NCBI GenBank assembly: GCA_022508705.1
Contig: JAFLUO010000024.1
Span: 1 to 18,153, forward strand
From: Oscillospiraceae bacterium
GTDB taxonomy: Bacteria > Bacillota > Clostridia > Oscillospirales > Acutalibacteraceae
Reading direction: 5' to 3'
DNA length: 18,153 nucleotides
The notes beneath the pieces are model-generated. The model was not told the origin of the DNA, did not search any database, and saw nothing but the letters and a program-made list of their open reading frames with translations. Below are positions 13,907 to 18,153 of this stretch, piece after piece. A program made the translations under genes and the position numbers. The first letter of the stretch is position 1, and each line of letters begins with the position of its first letter.

Positions 13907-16177
13907 TTAAAGCTTATTTCTTTGGATTTTTCCGCTGATGGTCTTGGGCAGTTCATCTCTGAACACAACGATTCTCGGATATTTGTAAGGTGCGGTATGC
14001 GTTTTTACATAATCCTGAATTTCTTTCTTGAGCTCTTCCGACCCTTGCGTACCTTTTGTTAAAACGATGCTTGCCTTAACAACCTGACCTCTTACCTCGT
14101 CGGGAGCGGCAGAAACGCCACACTCAAGAACGTAAGGCAATTCCATAATAACGCTTTCAATTTCAAAGGGCCCTATGCGGTAGCCTGAGGACTTAATAAC
14201 GTCGTCAACACGGCCCACATACCAGATAAATCCGTCCTCATCACGCCAAGCGGTGTCGCCCGTATGGTAATATCCGTCGTGCCAAACGTCACTCGTTGCC
14301 TCTTCGTTGTCAAAATAGCCTGAGAAAAGTCCGCAGGGTACTCTTTCGCTGGTCTTTATGCAGATTTCGCCCGTTTCGCCGTCGGGAACAATATTTCCGT
14401 CAGAATCAAGTATGCTTACGTCGTAAAGGGGTGACGGTCTGCCCATTGAGCCGATTTTATGCGGATAACCCATAAGGTTACCGATTACCATTGTGGTTTC
14501 GGTCTGGCCAAAGCCCTCTTTTATCTGAAGACCAGTAAGCTGCTCAAACTGTTTGTAAACCTCAGGGTTTAACGCCTCGCCTGCCGTTGTCATGTGGCGG
14601 ATAGATGAAAGGTCAAACCTTGAAAGGTCCTGTTTAATCATCATACGAAGCATTGTGGGCGGTGCGCAGAAGGTTGTGATTTGATACTTTGCAAACATTG
14701 GAAGAATTGTGTTTGCATCAAAGCGGTCAAAGTCGTATGTAAATACCGCTCCTTCGCAGAGCCACTGACCGTAAAGCTTGCCCCAAAGTGCTTTGCCCCA
14801 GCCCGTTTCGGAAATTGTGAAATGAAGTCCGTCAGGGCTTACACCGTGCCAATATTTAGCCGTTATGTAGTGTCCGAGAGCATATTTATAAGACTGAGTT
14901 GCAATTTTCGGATACCCTGTTGTGCCTGACGTAAAGAGCATGATCATCGGGTCATCACCGCAGGGAGTTTCGTCTGTGCGGTAATAATGAGCGCTAAACA
15001 GTCCGTATTCGTTATTGAAATCGTGCCAGCCTTCACGGGTGCCGCCTACCATAATCTTCGTTTGAAGCGTGGGTGAGTTTTTATGTGCCAAATCTATTTG
15101 ATTGGCAACGTCGCCGTCGGCAGTACAAACAACAGCATTAACTCTACCTGTGTTAAAGCGGTAATCAAGGTCATGCTCCTGAAGCATATTTGTTGCAGGA
15201 ATTGCAACTGCTCCGATTTTATGAAGAGCAAGAATTGAGAACCAGAACTGATAGTGGCGCTTTAATATGAGCATAACTCTGTCGCCTTTTTTAATTCCAA
15301 GTGAAGTGAAATAGTTTGCAACCTGGTTAGATGCACGCTTCATATCGTTAAAGGTGAATTTGCGCTCCGTCAAATCGTTTGAAATGTGCACCATTGCAAT
15401 TTTGTCGGGGTCTTTATTTGCGATAGCGTCAACAACGTCAAAGGCAAAATTAAATTTGTCTTCATTTTTAAAATCAATAGCAGTAAGTCTGCCCTCTTCA
15501 TCCTCTGTGCAAGTAATAAATTTATTACTTACGTATTCGTATTCGTCAGCATTTTTCGGAATAAGAGTATCACGGACAAGCTCTTCCTTTGTCTCAGCAC
15601 CCGGCAAAACAACTGCAAGGAAAAGGCAGTCCTCGCCGTTTATTGCAATCATACCGTGTGGTGTTGAGCTGTTATAGTAAATACTGTCGCCTTCACTCAA
15701 TTCTTCAACATTATTGCCGATCTGAACTTTAAGACTGCCCTTTAACACATAGTCAAATTCCTGACCGGAATGCTTTGTTAAATGAATAGGTTTGTTCTGA
15801 AGGCTTTCGCTGTACTCATATTTAACGAAATGAGGCTCGGCAATTTTCTTGCTGAATTTGGGAGCTAAGTTAACAATGTCAATTCCGTCTTCCTGCGCGG
15901 TTTTTTGACCCTGCCCTTTGCGTGTTACTGTGTAAGATTTAAGGTGTGCGCTTTTGCCCTCAAGAATGTTTGTAATGTCAATATTGAAAACGTGTGCGCA
16001 TTTATGAAGGAATGTAAACGGGAAATCAAGCTTACCTTCCTCAAATTTTTGATAGTCGTCAATGGTAACCTCTGTTTCGAGTGCCATTTCTTCCTGCGTA
16101 AGACCTGAAATTTCTCTCATTTCACGAATTCGCATTGCCACCTCTAAGAGTTTCGCATTTTCTGATGTTGTATTCAA
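13907..16177 (-). CDS. XRE HTH-cupin-acyl-CoA synthetase fusion protein (copy 2)
   Basis: The 756-residue paralogue of the next gene has the same order: HTH (about 14-72, ISGLTQEEMALETEVTIDDY), cupin (about 115-192; His136, Glu140, His174) and AMP-forming acyl-CoA synthetase (about 240-756). Ligase motifs are LFTSGTTGYPK (414-424), EGFGQTETTM, YHTGD, GRVDDVIKSSGYRIGPFEIE and SGKIQR with catalytic Lys750. Translation starts at a TTG (16177-16175) placed 8 nt after AGGAGG; the first ATG would cut into the HTH. It has its own promoter and T-box leader and no terminator of its own before the promoter of unit 1. Differences in the ligase core and in the leader suggest a different acid or amino-acid signal from copy 1. 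A 140-nt stretch near the 3' end is identical to copy 1. Confidence 0.9.
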   Translation of the reverse strand: MNTTSENAKLLEVAMRIREMREISGLTQEEMALETEVTIDDYQKFEEGKLDFPFTFLHKCAHVFNIDITNILEGKSAHLKSYTVTRKGQGQKTAQEDGIDIVNLAPKFSKKIAEPHFVKYEYSESLQNKPIHLTKHSGQEFDYVLKGSLKVQIGNNVEELSEGDSIYYNSSTPHGMIAINGEDCLFLAVVLPGAETKEELVRDTLIPKNADEYEYVSNKFITCTEDEEGRLTAIDFKNEDKFNFAFDVVDAIANKDPDKIAMVHISNDLTERKFTFNDMKRASNQVANYFTSLGIKKGDRVMLILKRHYQFWFSILALHKIGAVAIPATNMLQEHDLDYRFNTGRVNAVVCTADGDVANQIDLAHKNSPTLQTKIMVGGTREGWHDFNNEYGLFSAHYYRTDETPCGDDPMIMLFTSGTTGYPKIATQSYKYALGHYITAKYWHGVSPDGLHFTISETGWGKALWGKLYGQWLCEGAVFTYDFDRFDANTILPMFAKYQITTFCAPPTMLRMMIKQDLSRFDLSSIRHMTTAGEALNPEVYKQFEQLTGLQIKEGFGQTETTMVIGNLMGYPHKIGSMGRPSPLYDVSILDSDGNIVPDGETGEICIKTSERVPCGLFSGYFDNEEATSDVWHDGYYHTGDTAWRDEDGFIWYVGRVDDVIKSSGYRIGPFEIESVIMELPYVLECGVSAAPDEVRGQVVKASIVLTKGTQGSEELKKEIQDYVKTHTAPYKYPRIVVFRDELPKTISGKIQRNKL

Positions 16178-16219
16178 GTTCTTCTCCTCCTTTTGAAGAT
16201 TCTATATAAAAATTAAAAT

Positions 16220-16252
16220 AAAAAACACCCGTCTCATTTTTTGAGACGAGTG
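16220..16252 (-). terminator. Regulated terminator of T-box leader 2
   Basis: On the minus strand CACTCGTCTCA (16252-16242), loop AAAAA and TGAGACGGGTG (16236-16226) form an 11-bp stem with one U-G pair, followed by six T (16225-16220). The 5' arm lies just after the T-box motif, giving the usual antiterminator/terminator choice. Confidence 0.9.
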
Positions 16253-16490
16253 TGAAATTCACATCCGCGGTACCACTCAAATTGCAAGCCTTACGGCTGC
16301 CACTCTCGGAATCCAACAATTCCTATGCTTTTACGCAGCAATCACGGGAAGCGCCTACTAAAATAAATCGTTCGGACTTCCGGCTCGGAAGGGATAGGCT
16401 TTCAAACGCTCAATGCCGGTTCACACCTGCCACCGACTCTCTGAAAAGGACTCGTTTGTGCCGTCTTCGTCACAGCCTTTGTTTTAATTT
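16220..16490 (-). promoter_or_regulatory. T-box riboswitch 2, specifier possibly Ile (AUC)
   Basis: The leader carries the same T-box core as leader 1 (16287-16265 identical over 23 nt to 13648-13626), stem I with AGAGAG (16442-16437), an apical GGCAGGTGTGA loop, and a terminator. The T-box UGGU again requires an ACCA tRNA end. In stem I CAAACG pairs with CGTTTG, and GAAG pairs with CTTC beside a GA kink-turn strand. The specifier strand between these helices is 11 nt and can be read more than one way: ATC (Ile, 16395-16393) by distance from the lower helix, or GCC (Ala) by distance from the GAA element; AGC (Ser) is disfavoured by discriminator G. Ile fits the metabolic context best. That the element is a T-box is secure; its amino acid is not. 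Confidence 0.9.
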
Positions 16491-16496
16491 GGATAC

Positions 16497-16525
16497 ATTT
16501 TATCACTCTATGGTGGCATTGTCAA
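16497..16525 (-). promoter_or_regulatory. SigA promoter of T-box unit 2
   Basis: On the minus strand TTGACA (16525-16520), a 17-nt spacer and TAAAAT (16502-16497). The predicted start near 16490 gives a leader of about 310 nt before the TTG start codon. It is divergent from the GH30 promoter, with about 50 bp between the two -35 boxes. Confidence 0.82.
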
Positions 16526-16574
16526 GATTTATTTTTGAGATTTTTATTTTTACCATATTTTTAAATTTTACTGC

Positions 16575-16603
16575 TTGATTTAATTCCTATACGATATTAT
16601 AAT
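16575..16603 (+). promoter_or_regulatory. SigA-type promoter for the GH30 gene
   Basis: TTGATT (16575-16580), a 17-nt spacer and TATAAT (16598-16603). The predicted start near 16610 gives a ~30-nt leader ending in the ribosome site GGCGGTGATT, 4 nt before the ATG. Confidence 0.7.
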
Positions 16604-16639
16604 GCAATAAACAGACAGTTCTTTTCGGCGGTGATTTTA

Positions 16640-18004
16640 ATGGAAATCAATTTAAAAAACGCAAAGAAAATGCAAACTCTTAAAGGCTTCGGCACATCTG
16701 CTTGCTGGTGGAGTCAATATTGCAAGGGAGATGCGGCAGAGAAAATTGCAGAGCTTTTATACGGGAAAACAGGTCTCGGACTTAATATTTACCGCTATAA
16801 CATAGGCGGCGGAACCGATGAAACGAATTGCCGAATTACAAACCCTTGGCGCAAAACCGAGAGTATGTATGTGTGGGATAAAGAAGGCAAAGAAGGCGTT
16901 TACGATTATTCGCAGGATAAAACCGCCGTTGACTTTATGAAACTTTGTCTTTCAAAAGGCAATATTGACACGCTGATTTTATTTGCAAATTCCCCCCATT
17001 GGTCACTGACATCAACGGGACAGACCTCAGGAAGTTTGCTTGAGCATACCTGCAACATTCCGAAAATGAATTACAGAAAATTTGCCGATATAATACTCAA
17101 TATTACGGAACATTTTTTGAGTGAAGGCTTGCCCGTTAAGTACATAAGCCCAATAAATGAACCCCAATGGAAATGGGGCGGAGATAATGTTTGGCAGGAA
17201 GGCTGTCATTATGAAACTGATGAGGTAGTTGAAATTTATCATATTTTTGCAGAAGAAATAATTAAACGTCAGCTTCCCGTAAAGCTTTACGGCCCTGAAA
17301 GCGGCGAAATGCACGGCATGACAGAGAATTATCTTAACGCTATGCTTGCTGATGAAACAATCATGAGTGTTACGGACATTTTCGCCTATCATTCATATCA
17401 CAACGACAATGACGTGAACACCCGAATGAAATTTAAGAATGATTTTGTGACGAAGCACCCCGAATTGCGTTTTGATATGTCGGAATGGTGCGAGCTGCCC
17501 AATGTTAGCCATACAAAAAACTTTAAGGGAGCGCTGATAACCGCAAGAATAATCGGTCAGGATTTAATTTTCGGCGGAGCGGAAAGCTGGACCGCCTGGG
17601 TTGCCGTAAACCAAACGGCTATCCGTGAGGACGGCTTTGACTATGCAGACGCAATGCTCAGCTCAAACAATGATTTTTCAAAATGGTACATTGCTGAGCG
17701 TTATTATGCTATAGCGCATTTTGCAAAATTTATTCCCGTTGGATCAGTTTGTCTTGACACGGGATTTTCCCCCAAAGAAGATAATAGTTTTAATGTGTTT
17801 TCATTTCTCACTCCCGAAAGCAAAACAGTCACGGTAATCGTAAATGAATCAGAAGAAAAAGAAATTACCTTAAACGGCAATTTCAATAAAATGAAAATTA
17901 TTCTTTCAACTCAAAGCGAAAAAATGAAAGAAACATCTTGTTCCTATACCGACGGCAAAATCACCTGCCCCAAAAATTCGATTATTACGGTTGTGTGTGA
18001 ATAG
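16640..18004 (+). CDS. Glycoside hydrolase family 30-like protein, predicted intracellular
   Basis: The 454-residue protein is a retaining glycosidase of the GH30 group, which includes beta-glucosidases, beta-xylosidases, endo-galactanases and xylanases. The N-terminal TLKGFGTSACWWSQ is typical of the fold. The acid/base Glu174 is in ISPINEPQWKWGG and the probable nucleophile Glu282 in RFDMSEWCE. AESWTAWVAVNQ and the C-terminal beta-sandwich (about 360-454) complete the architecture. There is no signal peptide, so it should act in the cytoplasm on imported oligosaccharides. The chosen ATG at 16640 follows GGCGGTGATT; an in-frame GTG at 16631 overlaps that ribosome site and is less likely. It is the only complete plus-strand gene here and its job seems unrelated to the neighbouring amino-acid cluster. 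The exact substrate is not predictable. Confidence 0.87.
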   Translation: MEINLKNAKKMQTLKGFGTSACWWSQYCKGDAAEKIAELLYGKTGLGLNIYRYNIGGGTDETNCRITNPWRKTESMYVWDKEGKEGVYDYSQDKTAVDFMKLCLSKGNIDTLILFANSPHWSLTSTGQTSGSLLEHTCNIPKMNYRKFADIILNITEHFLSEGLPVKYISPINEPQWKWGGDNVWQEGCHYETDEVVEIYHIFAEEIIKRQLPVKLYGPESGEMHGMTENYLNAMLADETIMSVTDIFAYHSYHNDNDVNTRMKFKNDFVTKHPELRFDMSEWCELPNVSHTKNFKGALITARIIGQDLIFGGAESWTAWVAVNQTAIREDGFDYADAMLSSNNDFSKWYIAERYYAIAHFAKFIPVGSVCLDTGFSPKEDNSFNVFSFLTPESKTVTVIVNESEEKEITLNGNFNKMKIILSTQSEKMKETSCSYTDGKITCPKNSIITVVCE

Positions 18005-18017
18005 GAAATGATTTCAC

Positions 18018-18030
18018 GGGTTCGAATCCC
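18018..18030 (+). other. Isolated tRNA T-arm-like sequence
   Basis: GGGTTCGAATCCC matches a tRNA T-stem and T-loop (GTTCGAATC) but lies 13 nt after the GH30 stop with no acceptor, D-arm or anticodon arm around it; the upstream sequence is the GH30 coding region. The downstream bases (tttaaattctca) do not end in CCA. It may be the remnant of a tRNA gene end left by an integration or rearrangement, or a chance match. Confidence 0.4.
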
Positions 18031-18054
18031 TTTAAATTCTCATAACAAAAGAAA

Positions 18055-18078
18055 AAAGGTAGCCACAAGGCTACCTTT
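18055..18078 (-). terminator. Terminator after tRNA-Lys (also usable by GH30)
   Basis: aaaggtagcc (18055-18064) and ggctaccttt (18069-18078) form a perfect 10-bp stem around a 4-nt loop. On the minus strand the stem runs into a T-tract of six or more, 9 nt after the tRNA 3' end. On the plus strand a looser T-run follows (18083-18088), so it may serve both convergent transcripts. Confidence 0.82.
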
Positions 18079-18087
18079 CATCTTTTT

Positions 18088-18153
18088 TGGTGATCCACCG
18101 GGGATTCGAACCCCGGACACCTTGATTAAAAGTCAAGTGCTCTGCCAACTGAG
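18088..18153 (-). tRNA. tRNA-Lys (anticodon TTT), 5' end beyond window
   Basis: On the minus strand CTCAGTTGGCAGAGC is the D-arm and CTTGACTTTTAATCAAG the anticodon arm, with a 7-nt loop CTTTTAA whose centre TTT reads AAA/AAG lysine codons. CCGGGGTTCGAATCCCCGG is the T-arm, then GTGGATC, discriminator A and an encoded CCA (18090-18088). About 10 nt of the 5' acceptor strand lie outside the window. Confidence 0.95.

Noticed and set aside
16252..16578. Plus-strand open frame of about 108 codons
   Set aside because: It is antisense to the T-box leader and its promoter and has no recognisable protein features.
10484..16603. Common operator palindrome for the HTH domains at the three main promoters
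   Set aside because: The promoter regions share no inverted repeat that I could see by eye beyond the -35 and -10 boxes.
1..18153. CRISPR arrays, insertion sequences, phage genes or toxin-antitoxin pairs
   Set aside because: No regularly spaced repeats, transposase or phage proteins were seen; apart from the paralogous ligase units no large repeats were noticed.

Overview
The window looks like the chromosome of a gut- or rumen-type Clostridia bacterium (Ruminococcus/Oscillospiraceae-like). The signs are low-GC intergenic DNA, strong SigA-type promoters, T-box riboswitches, AGGAGG ribosome binding sites, ferredoxin-dependent 2-oxoacid metabolism, formate-tetrahydrofolate ligase, a clostridial/protist-type IMP dehydrogenase and a GH30 glycosidase. 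The taxon is inferred; no rRNA or marker search was possible. Almost every gene is on the minus strand, so transcription runs from high to low coordinates.

Right to left on the minus strand: a tRNA-Lys(UUU), cut by the window edge, ends at a hairpin terminator (18055-18078). A plus-strand GH30 glycosidase (16640-18004) is divergent from the main cluster. Next come two paralogous units, each made of a consensus promoter, a T-box leader with its terminator, and a ~760-residue protein fusing an XRE-type HTH, a cupin and an AMP-forming acyl-CoA synthetase (genes 16177-13907 and 13544-11253). The second unit is followed by a ParA/MinD-like P-loop ATPase that appears to start at a non-canonical AUA codon (11229-10564). 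A perfect TTGACA-17-TATAAT promoter overlapping the ATPase stop codon then drives a four-subunit 2-oxoacid:ferredoxin oxidoreductase of the VOR type (delta, alpha, beta, gamma; 10483-7905) and ilvE (7891-6827), ending at a strong terminator. Further left are an ABC exporter with its own promoter (6697-4937), a guaB-fhs operon (4792-1583) with promoter and terminator, and a MATE transporter (1506-136). A convergent terminator separates the MATE gene from the last codons of a plus-strand gene.

The main interest is the 6.8-16.5 kb block. The gene set suggests salvage of branched-chain short fatty acids into branched-chain amino acids: acid + CoA + ATP to acyl-CoA (the two ligases), acyl-CoA + CO2 + reduced ferredoxin to 2-oxoacid (VOR), then 2-oxoacid to Val/Ile/Leu (IlvE). 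T-boxes switch genes on when a tRNA is uncharged, which argues for biosynthesis rather than catabolism. Both T-boxes carry UGGU, which pairs with an ACCA tRNA end. Folding by eye suggests a Val (GUA) specifier in one leader and, less securely, Ile (AUC) in the other. The ligases also carry a DNA-binding and ligand-binding module on the enzyme itself. This pathway assignment is inference from context; the individual motifs are read directly from the sequence.
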